NCBI GenBank assembly: GCA_020633315.1
Contig: JACKDV010000003.1
Span: forward strand, 631,161 to 695,160
DNA length: 64,000 nucleotides
Direction: 5' to 3'
From: Myxococcales bacterium
Lineage (GTDB): Bacteria; Myxococcota_A; Polyangia; Nannocystales; Nannocystaceae
Shown: one piece after another, positions 36,774 to 45,145 of the stretch
Layout of the letters: every line of letters starts with the position of its first letter
How positions within the stretch are numbered: the stretch's first letter is position 1
Notes under the pieces: model-generated
Told to the model about the DNA's origin: nothing
Databases searched by the model: none
What the model saw: the letters and a program-made list of their open reading frames with translations, nothing else
Position numbers and translations under genes: made by a program

Positions 36774-36956
36774 TCACACCACGCCCTGGGCGATCATCGC
36801 GTCGGCCACCTCGATGAAGCCGGCAACGATGCAGCCCGGGGTCTGCTCGTCACCGAAGTTGGAGGCCTCGAGCACGGCCTCGCTCACCTTGCCGCTGCCG
36901 TCCACCTCCGTGCGCACGGCGATGGCCCCGATCAGGTCGTCGGCCTCCATGCGCAC
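36774..36956 (-). pseudogene. Relic of an AgmX/PglI (TonB-like) C-terminal domain
   Basis: 60 codons encode IAVRTEVDGSGKVSEAVL, then a Gly-Asp turn and CIVAGFI, the pattern of AgmX/PglI or TonB-like C-terminal domains (strand, DGSG turn, strand, CIV helix). An in-frame TGA about 85 bases upstream of the first possible start leaves no room for the usual N-terminal parts, and there is no signal peptide. The most economical reading is the tail of a former larger gene, truncated by the arrival or rearrangement of neighbouring genes. A stand-alone mini-protein is less likely. Confidence 0.5.
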
Positions 36957-37046
36957 CAGCGCCGCGGATCCGCGTTCCGCCCCGCGACGGCGATCTTCGC
37001 TGAGCCGATCCGGGCCCGTCGCGCCCTCTCATCCCGAGGAGAGCTC

Positions 37047-37430
37047 GTGGCCCATCTCGTCCCCCGCATCGCCTTGATCTCGCTGTGGCTCGTCGCGAGC
37101 GCATGCCCCGGAGACGACGACGCGTCGTCGGAGAGCGGGGCCGACTCCGGCACCGGCTCGGCCCCCGCGACCGGCTCGGGCTCCGACGGCTCCGGCCCCG
37201 CGTCCACCAGCGGGCAGAGCACCGACGCCAGCGACACCGAGCCCGCCTGCGTGCCCAACTACGACCCCTGCGGCTTCGAGAACCTGTGCTGCCCCGACAT
37301 GTACTGCCGCTCCGGCGACTGCCTGCAGTGCAAGCCCCCCGGCTCGCCCTGCGACGGCACCTGGCTCGGCTCGGAGTGCTGCGAGGGAGGCTGCGCGATG
37401 CAGCCCGACGGAGAGCGGATCTGCCAGTGA
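37047..37430 (+). CDS. Cys-rich lipoprotein with knottin-like domain
   Basis: 127 aa from a GTG with a strong GAGGAGA site. Lipobox VASAC (Cys about residue 20), then a Ser/Thr/Gly/Asp-rich spacer of 45 residues and a compact domain with twelve cysteines (CGFENLCCPDMYCRSGDCLQ, CDGTWLGSECCEGGC) in a disulfide-dense arrangement. Such modules resemble small toxin-like or dickkopf-like folds and often act in binding at the cell surface. No enzyme motif. Its stop is 16 bases from the convergent kinase gene. Confidence 0.75.
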   Translation: MAHLVPRIALISLWLVASACPGDDDASSESGADSGTGSAPATGSGSDGSGPASTSGQSTDASDTEPACVPNYDPCGFENLCCPDMYCRSGDCLQCKPPGSPCDGTWLGSECCEGGCAMQPDGERICQ

Positions 37431-37446
37431 GCCGAGCGAGGGTCCC

Positions 37447-40400
37447 CTACCCCGGCTTCATCCCGCCCATCCGCACCGTGAGCCCCTGCAGCCGCTGGGC
37501 GTCCTCGGTGATCTTGAGCGTCACCCGACGGATCGCATCGGCGGTGGGCGACCCGAAGGGCCGCAGCTCGAGCTCGGCCTCGCGGGCCTGCTGCTCCCAG
37601 TGGGCGCGCTCGGTCTCCGCCCCCGTGCCCTCGGGCGCCGCGGGCCACCACCCCACCGGCTCGACCCCCAGGCGGGCGAAGATCGCCGCCGCCTGGTCTC
37701 GGCGCGCCTGGGCCCCCTCCTCGTCGCCGAGCGCCATCGAGCCCTCGGCCAGCCGCAGGAGCACCTGCGGCTGCGTGGCCACGTTGCCTCCCCGCTCGAG
37801 CCTCGCCATCGCCTCCTGGGCGTCGGCCTCGAAGCTGGCGAAGTCGTCGGAGGTCAGCGCCCGCACGTGGGCCCAGCCGGCCAGCCCCAGGGCAACCGCG
37901 TACTCGTCGGTGGCTCCCGCCTTGAGCCCGGCATCGTAGGCGCGCGCCGCCTCGTCATAGTCGCCCTGCACCAGCGCCACGTCGCCGAGGAAGGAGTGGG
38001 CCCAGCCCACGCCGGTGCCCAGCCCCTGCCGCCGCGACAGCTCCACCGCGTGCTCGAGCAGCAGCCGCGCGCGCGGCAGCTGCCCCACGTGGAACTGCTG
38101 CCGCCCCGCCACCATGAACGAGAGGTAGAGGTACAGCCCGTCGACCTCGTAGCGCTGCGCCCGGGCCAGCGCCTCGGCGCTGCGGATCACCCCCTGCTCG
38201 CGATCGTAGGCCTGCTCGGCCGCGATCGCGGCGTAGCACGAGGCCGCCACCCGCCGCACCGGATCCTCGAGCTCGTCGGCCAGCCTCGCGGCGCGGCTCA
38301 GGTGCACCCGCGCCTCGTCCAAGGCCCCGGTGTAGCCCAGCGACAGCCCCAGCATGCCCAGCGAGTGGCACAGCTCCACCGAGTCGTTCTCGGCCGCCGC
38401 CAGCTCGCACCCGCGCTGCAGCGCCACCGCGGCCTCGCCGTAGCGACCCCGCACGTAGAGGGCCCGCCCCACCAGGTTGGCCGGGAGCACCCGGTAGCGG
38501 CGGGTCCGTCGGCGATCGCCCGCGTGCTGCAGGCAGCGCGTGGCCAGCTCCACCGCCGAGGGCATGTCCCCTCGCAGGTAGCGGAGCCGCGCCAGTGCGC
38601 TGTCGATCGCATAGTCCTCCACCATGCTCACGCCATCGGCCGACAGCGCCCGCGCGGCCCAGCCCACCACCGCGAAGGCCTCGTCGAGGTGCCCCAGCGC
38701 CCCCGCCACGCGGGCGTATTCGAAGGCCGCCTCGCGCAGCAGGCCGGTGCGCTCGGGCCCCCGCGGCAGGCCATCGCCCAGCTCGATCGCCCGCCGGAAG
38801 TGCCGCTCGGCCCCCGCCAGATCGTGCAGCGCATCGGCGTGGTGCGCCGCCACCAGGTGCACCCGCGCCGCCGCCAGCGGATCGCCGGCCTGCTCGAGGT
38901 GATGGGCCCGGCGCCCCGGGTCCTTGCCGCGCCGCTCGAGCTGCGCCGCGATCTTGGCGTGGATCATCCGGGCCTGCTGGGGCTCCCACTGCGCGGCCAG
39001 GCTGCAGGCGAGCGCCTCGTGGGCGAGCTGGCAGTAGTTGCTCTGCACCCGCGCCAGCCCCAGCGCGTGGGCGTCGAGCATCGCCGCCTGCACCTCGTAG
39101 ATGCCGTGCAGCTCGGTGCCCACCACGTCGTCGCGATCGAAGCCGCGCCCCATCAGCGCCCCCACACCCAGCACCCGGCGGGCCCGCGGATCGAGCCGCG
39201 CCAGCCGACGCTCGAGCACCTCGGCCACCGTGGCCGGCGGCACGTAGGCCCGCAGCCGCGCCTCGTCGATCTCCACCCCGCCCCCCGGCAGTCGACGCAC
39301 GCAGCTCTGGAGCTGGAGGTCGGCGGTGACCTGAACCGTGGCCATGGGGATCCCGGTGGCCAGCGCCGGCACCTCGAGCACCAGCCGCTCGATCACCTGG
39401 GGATCCTCGGTGGTCAGCAGGGCGCGCAGCAGGGCCCGGTTGTCGGCCGCGGGCAGGCTGCCCAGCTCGATCGCGTCCATGCCCTCGGCCCAGGGCGGCC
39501 GCTCGCGCGCGCTCATCAGCACGAACGCGCCCCGCACCGGCATCGTGGCCAGGTAGCGCATCACCGCCTGCGCGCCCGTGCCGGCCCACTGCACGTCCTC
39601 GAGCACGAGCACCAGCGGGTGGTGTCGCGCCACCACCTGCAAGAGCCCGTGGATTGCCCGCGCCACCGCCTCGGGGCCGGGCCGCGCCGGGGGCTCGATC
39701 GCACCGGCCGTCCCCGGCGGCTGGGCCTCGGGCACCAGGGCGATGAGCACCCCCTCGAGCGGACCCAGCGACTCGCGGAGCTCTCGACCCAGCGTGCGCC
39801 AGTGCGGCAGCGAGCGCATGGCCTCGCCCAGCCGCCCCGCCGCCTCGCGCAGCGACGCAAAGGGCACCAGGTCGCCCGACTCGCGGCAGCGCCCGTCGGC
39901 GACCAGGGTGGGCGGCTCGCCGTGCTCGAGCAGGAAGCGCTCGAGCAGCGCGCTCTTGCCCACCCCCTGCGGCCCCAGCACCAGGGTCGGCCCCTTGGGC
40001 TGCGTTCGGGCCTCGGCCCAGCGCTGCCGCAGCGCGGCCAGCTCGGCGTCGCGCCCGTACAGCCCCTCCACCTGGATCGGCTGCGAGGGCGAGGGATCGG
40101 TGACGTCGGTCGAGGCTCCGCGCCCGCCCGACAGCGCCGAGAACATCAGCCTGCGGGTCGCCGCGCGCAGGGCCTTCATGGTGGGGCGCACCCGAGGATC
40201 CACGGCCAGCATCGATCGCAGCAGGCTCTTGAGCCCCGGCGGCGCCTGCTCCCACGCCACGCTGTCCAGCGGCGGCGGCCCGGCGTACTTGTCGTGGATC
40301 TGCGCGGTGACCCCCTGCTCCTCGAAGGCCAGGCGCCCCGTGAGCATCACGTGCAGGGTGACCCCGAGCGCATACACGTCCATGCTCGAGTGCCGCGGCT

Positions 40401-40968
40401 CGTCGGTGAAGCACTCGGGCGCCATGTAGGCGGGGGTCCCCGCGATCACGCGCTGTCCCCCGCGCCACGCCCGGGCCAGCCGCGCCACCCCGAAGTCGAG
40501 CACCTTGAGGTGCGGGCCGTGGCGATCGGTGATCACGATGTTGTCGGGCTTGAGGTCGAGGTGGAGCACCCCCTGCTCGTGGCAGTAGCCCATCACCTCG
40601 GCCACGCGCTCCACGATCGCGAGGGCCTCCACCGGGTCGAGGCGATCGTGGCGGTCCACGTGCTCGATGAGCGGCATGCCCTGCACCAGCTCCATCTCGA
40701 GGTACAGGCGGCCGTCGTCCAGGTAGCCGTAGCCGTGGGTGCGCACCAGCCCCGGGTGCCGCAGCCGCAGCATGGCCTCGATCTCGTTCTGCAGCAGGCC
40801 CAGCTCCACCGTGCTCATGGCCTCGGTGGGCTCGTGGGCCACCTTCACCGCCCGCGCCTCACCGTCGGCGCTGCGCACCCGGTACACCCGGCCAAAGCCG
40901 CCCTCGCCGAGCACTCGCTCGATGACGGACGTCCCGATCCGATCGCCGATCTCGAGCCGCGTGGTCAT
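37447..40968 (-). CDS. Ser/Thr kinase - AAA ATPase - TPR hybrid signalling protein
   Basis: 1173 aa from the ATG at 40968. Kinase domain (about 10-280): GEGGFGRVYRV, ARAVKV, catalytic loop HLDLKPDN (Leu in place of the HRD arginine, a non-RD kinase), DFGVAR, GTPAYMAPE. From about 310 an AAA/STAND-like ATPase: Walker A GPQGVGKSALLE and Walker B LVLVLEDVQWA. The last 500 residues are TPRs (AERHFRRAIELGDG, LPRARLLLEHAVELSRRQ). This matches large myxobacterial sensory kinases in which ATP-dependent assembly is coupled to phosphorylation. Cytoplasmic; no membrane helix. Confidence 0.93.
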   Translation of the reverse strand: MTTRLEIGDRIGTSVIERVLGEGGFGRVYRVRSADGEARAVKVAHEPTEAMSTVELGLLQNEIEAMLRLRHPGLVRTHGYGYLDDGRLYLEMELVQGMPLIEHVDRHDRLDPVEALAIVERVAEVMGYCHEQGVLHLDLKPDNIVITDRHGPHLKVLDFGVARLARAWRGGQRVIAGTPAYMAPECFTDEPRHSSMDVYALGVTLHVMLTGRLAFEEQGVTAQIHDKYAGPPPLDSVAWEQAPPGLKSLLRSMLAVDPRVRPTMKALRAATRRLMFSALSGGRGASTDVTDPSPSQPIQVEGLYGRDAELAALRQRWAEARTQPKGPTLVLGPQGVGKSALLERFLLEHGEPPTLVADGRCRESGDLVPFASLREAAGRLGEAMRSLPHWRTLGRELRESLGPLEGVLIALVPEAQPPGTAGAIEPPARPGPEAVARAIHGLLQVVARHHPLVLVLEDVQWAGTGAQAVMRYLATMPVRGAFVLMSARERPPWAEGMDAIELGSLPAADNRALLRALLTTEDPQVIERLVLEVPALATGIPMATVQVTADLQLQSCVRRLPGGGVEIDEARLRAYVPPATVAEVLERRLARLDPRARRVLGVGALMGRGFDRDDVVGTELHGIYEVQAAMLDAHALGLARVQSNYCQLAHEALACSLAAQWEPQQARMIHAKIAAQLERRGKDPGRRAHHLEQAGDPLAAARVHLVAAHHADALHDLAGAERHFRRAIELGDGLPRGPERTGLLREAAFEYARVAGALGHLDEAFAVVGWAARALSADGVSMVEDYAIDSALARLRYLRGDMPSAVELATRCLQHAGDRRRTRRYRVLPANLVGRALYVRGRYGEAAVALQRGCELAAAENDSVELCHSLGMLGLSLGYTGALDEARVHLSRAARLADELEDPVRRVAASCYAAIAAEQAYDREQGVIRSAEALARAQRYEVDGLYLYLSFMVAGRQQFHVGQLPRARLLLEHAVELSRRQGLGTGVGWAHSFLGDVALVQGDYDEAARAYDAGLKAGATDEYAVALGLAGWAHVRALTSDDFASFEADAQEAMARLERGGNVATQPQVLLRLAEGSMALGDEEGAQARRDQAAAIFARLGVEPVGWWPAAPEGTGAETERAHWEQQAREAELELRPFGSPTADAIRRVTLKITEDAQRLQGLTVRMGGMKPG

Positions 40969-41343
40969 GGGAACGGAGGACGCTAGCACGCCACGCGCCG
41001 CGCCCCGAGGGGGCGGCGGCTCCGCTCCGGTACACCGTACCGTCCCAAGGCAGCCCGTCCGAAGGGGTTTCCCGAGCCCAGCGAAAGCTCCCGCCGCCGC
41101 GGTCGTTGCCCGCGAGGTCCCTCATCCGCACCGCGTCGATCTCCACGCTCTGCCTGCTCCTCCTGCCCAGGTGACGGTGGAGCTACAGCGCGGGGTGGCC
41201 TTCGGTGCGATCGCGGGGCCCTCGGTGGCCCCCGAGGGCCTCACGCGTCACGCCGCGGACCAGCAGACCGAGGTCCGCGGCGTGATCGATTTCTGCAGCG
41301 GCTGCGTGCGGGCCACGCCCTGCGAGCTGCTGCTGCCCGGCGA
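40969..41343. other. Intergenic region with a possible gene relic
   Basis: 375 bases between two leftward genes. On the plus strand one frame reads SLIRTASISTLCLLLLP, like a signal-peptide core, and meets a stop near 41173. The neighbouring frame from about 41171 to 41347 then reads VTVELQRGVAFGAIAG and on to FCSGCVRATPCELLL. This looks like a short secreted Cys-containing protein broken by a frameshift, but the evidence is weak. Confidence 0.35.
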
Positions 41344-41733
41344 CTAGACCGGCGCCTCGGCGGCCTCGTCGGCCGCCCCTTCCTCGGCGCCGTCGCCCTC
41401 GTTCTCGGCCGGGATGATCTGCCCGCCCTTGCGCTGGCAATCGGGCTCCGAGACCAGGATCCACCCCTTGCCCTTGCAGGAGTTCTGGCCCCCGCAGTCG
41501 TGGGAGCCGGCCACGTCGCACAGGCTCTGGCCCGAGCACTCGTTGATCCCGAGGCACTTGACCTCGACCGCGGCGACGTCGGAGGCACCGTCACCGGCGG
41601 CATCGCCCGCGGTGTCGCCCGCCGACGCTCCACCGGCACCCGGGTTGGTGGTGGTCGGCTGCTCCTTGCCGCAGGCGCCCAGGAACAGGGCGGCTGCGGT
41701 GAGGGCCAGGGAGGTGGCGAGGCTGCGGCTCAT
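41344..41733 (-). CDS. Bufferin-like Cys-rich lipoprotein
   Basis: 129 aa from the ATG at 41733. Lipobox LGACGK lipidates the first cysteine (about residue 23), then an Ala/Gly/Asp/Thr-rich spacer. The C-terminal module has six cysteines in the order CLGINECSGQSLC, DCGGQNSCKGKGW, and DCQRKGG. This C-G-N-C-G ... GQNSCKGKGW ... C..KGG pattern resembles BufA-type bufferin precursors, small proteins modified by an MNIO enzyme to bind copper. No MNIO (DUF692) gene is next to it here. It may bind metal in the periplasm. It lies 5 bases after a diheme cytochrome lipoprotein gene, its likely operon partner. Confidence 0.75.
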   Translation of the reverse strand: MSRSLATSLALTAAALFLGACGKEQPTTTNPGAGGASAGDTAGDAAGDGASDVAAVEVKCLGINECSGQSLCDVAGSHDCGGQNSCKGKGWILVSEPDCQRKGGQIIPAENEGDGAEEGAADEAAEAPV

Positions 41734-41738
41734 CGCCC

Positions 41739-42275
41739 CTACTCCTTGGGGTGGCAGGTGAAGCAGCCCACCGTGCCCTCCCCCGTCTCGGGGTTGTAGG
41801 GCTCGGCGTGGAGCAGGGCCGCCATATCGGGGACGACCTTGTCGACCATGAACTTGGTCATCGCCTCGTCGTACTCCATCGCGGCCTTGACCGGATCGGC
41901 CTCGGGCAGCGGGTAGATGGAGTCGGTCGGCATGGCGTAGCTCTTCTCCTTGCCGTCGTCGCCGTGGCAGGTCTGGCACTTGAAGCCCTTGAACTGGGCC
42001 TCGTCGTACTCCTTGAACAGGGCCTTCATCTTGGGGAGCACCTCGACGCCCATCCACTCCTTGCGGGCGTCGAAGTCCATGTCGGCCCACTTGGCCTCGC
42101 CCGCGGCACCGCCGTCGCCACCGGCTCCGCCGTCGTCCGCCACCACGTCTCCGCCGGTGGTCGGGGTATCGGTCCCGTCTCCGCCGGTGGTCGGGGGATT
42201 GCTGGAGCCGCCTTCCTTTTGACAGGCAGCCGCGGCCAACAGGAGGGTCGCCAGTAGCGCGGTCTTGGTCTTCAT
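41739..42275 (-). CDS. Diheme cytochrome c-type lipoprotein
   Basis: 178 aa. Lipobox LAAAAC (Cys about residue 18), then a spacer with a TTGGD repeat. Two haem sites: FKCQTCHGDDG (about 99-103) and CFTCHPKE at the very C-terminus. Spacing and the trailing CFTCH are those of short multiheme electron carriers rather than class I cytochromes. Likely anchored on the periplasmic side of a membrane. Followed 5 bases later by the bufferin-like lipoprotein. Confidence 0.85.
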   Translation of the reverse strand: MKTKTALLATLLLAAAACQKEGGSSNPPTTGGDGTDTPTTGGDVVADDGGAGGDGGAAGEAKWADMDFDARKEWMGVEVLPKMKALFKEYDEAQFKGFKCQTCHGDDGKEKSYAMPTDSIYPLPEADPVKAAMEYDEAMTKFMVDKVVPDMAALLHAEPYNPETGEGTVGCFTCHPKE

Positions 42276-42468
42276 GATCGCTCCCTGCGGGCGTCGCTCG
42301 CCCGGCTCCGCCGCTTGTTACGGCATCGACCGCCCTCGACGCAAGCCGAGGCCCGAGACGCCCCGCCGCGGGCCCGGTACAATGCTCGAAGCGGGGGCGG
42401 GCTCCGGTCGAGGACCCCAGCATCCTGCGCATCGAGCGCGGGCACCGCAGCGCGCTCCGAGGATTCCG
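42276..42468. promoter_or_regulatory. Divergent promoter region between cytochrome operon and GspC-like gene
   Basis: 193 bases between divergent starts, so two promoters must lie here. The open frame that reaches leftwards to 42265 on the plus strand is not used because GAGGA precedes the ATG at 42469. No box pair assigned. Confidence 0.35.
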
Positions 42469-43488
42469 ATGGCCAGCCCGTCCGCCCGGCTCACCTTCCG
42501 CATCGTGACCGGAGCCGCCCGGCTCGGAGTGCTGTACCTGGCCACGCATGCCCTCGGCACCTGGCTGGGCTGGCGGGTGCTCGCCGACGCCGAGACCCCC
42601 GAGCCCACGGCCGTCGCCGACGAGGACGAGACCGACGACGAGGACGAGCCGGAGACCCGGGCCAAGACCGCGCCCAAGGGTCCCACGCCGACCAAGGCCA
42701 GCGATCCTCGGGAGTCGCGGATCACCAAGTACAACGTGTTCTGCCCCACCTGCGCCCCAGCCGAGGCGGTGGACGAGCCGCTGCCCGTGCCGACCGGCGT
42801 GGGCGTGGACGAGGAGGCCCTCGAGTTTCCCGGTGCCGTGCACAGCACCCTGCCGCTGGCCCTGGTGGCGACCATGGAGGCCGAGGCCCCGGGGATCTCG
42901 CTGGCAACCATCTCCAAGCAGGAGGGCAGCACCTCGGTCTACGCCGAGGGCGAGGAGGTGATGGACGGGGTCACCCTGCTCGCCGTCGACCTCGGCCTCG
43001 TCTACCTGCGCACCGCCACCCGCGTGGAGTACCTGCGGCTGTCCGACGAGCTGGCGCCTCCGCCCGCGCCTCCGACGCCCGAAGAGGAAGAGCCCAAGGA
43101 AGAGCCCAAGAAGAGCAAGTACGAGCTCGACGGCGCCGCCGATGCGATCCAGTGCCAGGGCCTGAGCTGCACCGTCGAGCGCCGCTTCGTGGAGCAGCTG
43201 CTGGCCAACCCGGCCCAGCTCGCCTCCCAGGCCATGGCGCGCCCCTTCTCGCGCGACGGCGTGGAGGGCTTTCGGCTCTCGCGGGTGCGCAAGGGCACCG
43301 TGCCCCACCTGCTGGGCCTGCGCAGCTCCGACGTGATCACCGGGATCAACGGCAACGAGCTCGGCTCGCTGGACGGCGCGATGGCGCTCTACGCCAAGCT
43401 CCGCACCGCCTCGCACCTGTCGGTGGACTTCGTCCACTCCGAGGGGGGCCAGCGCCAGGCGCTGCGCCTCGACATCACGATCCAGTAG
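42469..43488 (+). CDS. gspC: GspC-like type II secretion protein
   Basis: 339 aa from the ATG at 42469 (GAGGA upstream). A single membrane helix (about 14-32) leads to a spacer, the GspC homology region at about 120-190 (STLPLALVATMEA, SLATISKQEG, VYAEGEEVMDGVTLLAVD, EYLRL) and a PDZ domain at about 250-338 (FSRDGVEGFRLSRVRKGTVP, GLRSSDVITGINGNEL). GspC links the inner-membrane platform of type II secretion to the secretin and recognises cargo through its PDZ domain. No other gsp genes are in the window. Confidence 0.85.
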   Translation: MASPSARLTFRIVTGAARLGVLYLATHALGTWLGWRVLADAETPEPTAVADEDETDDEDEPETRAKTAPKGPTPTKASDPRESRITKYNVFCPTCAPAEAVDEPLPVPTGVGVDEEALEFPGAVHSTLPLALVATMEAEAPGISLATISKQEGSTSVYAEGEEVMDGVTLLAVDLGLVYLRTATRVEYLRLSDELAPPPAPPTPEEEEPKEEPKKSKYELDGAADAIQCQGLSCTVERRFVEQLLANPAQLASQAMARPFSRDGVEGFRLSRVRKGTVPHLLGLRSSDVITGINGNELGSLDGAMALYAKLRTASHLSVDFVHSEGGQRQALRLDITIQ

Positions 43489-43503
43489 CGAGGCATTGAT
43501 GCC

Positions 43504-45117
43504 TCAGCGGATCGGGGCCACCAGCGGTGTGGTGCCCACCGGATCGTTGGCCAGCGCGTCCAGCAGTCCCAGGGTGCGCTCGTACAGCGCCCGCGCCTGC
43601 TCGGGGGTGTGCGAGATCGCGGTGCAGCCCAGCTTGCCGTACTGGCTCAGGCAGCCGAGCAGGTGGAACACCACCCCGGTGTCGTCGGCCCCCACGTGGA
43701 TCCCGTTGACCACCAGCAGGTCGATGAGATCGAAGGGCAACAGCCCCCGGTAGCGCGGCTGCTGGATCGTGTCGGTGGCGAAGTAGGCCCGCTCGTGCCC
43801 CAGGCGGGTGAGGAAGCGTCCGGTCTCCCGCTCGTAGCGACCGTCGGTGATGAAGCGCAGGGTGTTGAAGCAGTGGGTGGTCCCGCCCTGGCGCAGGTTG
43901 ATCTCCACCGCGGTGATCCGCGGCGGCGTGCCGGGCTCGGACGCGGGCACCACCAGGAAGTCCACCGCGAAGCGCCCGATCACCCCGTCGTCGGCGAGAA
44001 CCTGGCCCACCTGCTCGCCCAGCGCCTGGATCTCCAGCCGATACGAGGGGTCGGCGGGAAAGGTGGCCCCCTGGAAGATCTGCCCCGAGGGACCGCCCAG
44101 CACCTGGTCGTGGGTGGAGATGGCCTGCACCTCGTGGGCGGGGTTGATCCGCAGCTGTACGCTGGGCGAGCGCTTGCCCTCCCCTTCGATCCACGCCTCG
44201 CACACGCCTCCCATCCCGCGGAGCTGGGTGCGGTACTCCTCCCAGCCCAGGCCCTTGGCCTCGAAGCGCAGCGAGGGCAAGGCCGCCTCGAGGGCCGCGG
44301 CCCGCTGGGCCGAGCTGGCCCGGCCGCCGGGCGCCACCTCGTGGAGCGGCGCGAGGTCGAGCAGCGCATTGCCCTCGCCGCTGAAGCTGTCGTCCAGCTT
44401 CACCACCATGCGACGGGTGTGCGGCCGGGCCTCCCACACCTCGGCCAGCGCCGCGGCCACGTCGTGCTCGTCGCGGAGATCCTCGCGCCCCTCGGCCACG
44501 GGGATCCCCGCCCGCGCGAAGGCCTTGCGACACCCCGACTTGGTGCCCAGGTACGACAGCGAGGGATCGGTGGCGTTCATCGGGATCCCGAGCTGGACCG
44601 CCAGCGTGCGCTCGAGCGGCGTCGAGTTGAAGTGCACCAGGTGCGCCATCTCGGGATCGTCGATCGCATCCTTGATCCGCCGCAGCAGCCGCGGGCGCTC
44701 CAGGATCTTCTCGGTCAGCGGGCGCGGGGTGGCGTCGTCGCAGTCGAGCAGCAGCAGCCGCCGCCGCGCGTGGGCGGGCGGGACCCCTCGCATCTGGTGC
44801 AGGTAGTAGTCGACGATCAGCGGGTCGATGCGCTTGCTGGTCACGAACACCACCCGCAGCCGGGGGTGTCGCATGAGCATCAGGTTGAACAGCGAGCGCT
44901 CCTCGTAGTGCGCCACCCCGTCGATCTTGGCCAGCTCGCGCGGATCGAAGCTCTGCGAGGGGATCACCACCGCCGTGTAGGGCACGGTGACGTCGTCGGT
45001 GAAGCGCTGGAAGCGGGACTGCAGCTGCCGCTGCAGATCGGCGAAGCGCCGCAGCTCCTCGGACGAGCCCGGCAGGGGATCGAGGCGACGTAGGAGCTCG
45101 GGGACGTCCATCGGCAT
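43504..45117 (-). CDS. ATP-grasp enzyme related to PGM1 peptide ligase
   Basis: 537 aa from an ATG at 45117 (45132 and 45111 are alternatives). The centre has ATP-grasp features: GTKSGCRKAFARAGIPV, RMVVKLDDSFSGEGN, EAWIEGE, VDFLVVP and AVEINLRQGGTTHCFNTLR, which supplies the metal-binding Glu and Asn. The C-terminal part (YRGLLPFDLIDLL, then VVFHLLGCLSQYGKLGCTAI) matches the PGM1_C region of pheganomycin-type peptide ligases. Expected chemistry: ATP-driven amide bond formation. No biosynthetic cluster is adjacent, so the product is unknown. Confidence 0.82.
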   Translation of the reverse strand: MPMDVPELLRRLDPLPGSSEELRRFADLQRQLQSRFQRFTDDVTVPYTAVVIPSQSFDPRELAKIDGVAHYEERSLFNLMLMRHPRLRVVFVTSKRIDPLIVDYYLHQMRGVPPAHARRRLLLLDCDDATPRPLTEKILERPRLLRRIKDAIDDPEMAHLVHFNSTPLERTLAVQLGIPMNATDPSLSYLGTKSGCRKAFARAGIPVAEGREDLRDEHDVAAALAEVWEARPHTRRMVVKLDDSFSGEGNALLDLAPLHEVAPGGRASSAQRAAALEAALPSLRFEAKGLGWEEYRTQLRGMGGVCEAWIEGEGKRSPSVQLRINPAHEVQAISTHDQVLGGPSGQIFQGATFPADPSYRLEIQALGEQVGQVLADDGVIGRFAVDFLVVPASEPGTPPRITAVEINLRQGGTTHCFNTLRFITDGRYERETGRFLTRLGHERAYFATDTIQQPRYRGLLPFDLIDLLVVNGIHVGADDTGVVFHLLGCLSQYGKLGCTAISHTPEQARALYERTLGLLDALANDPVGTTPLVAPIR

Positions 45118-45145
45118 GCCCGCGCCGAGCATAGCGCGGCCGCGT

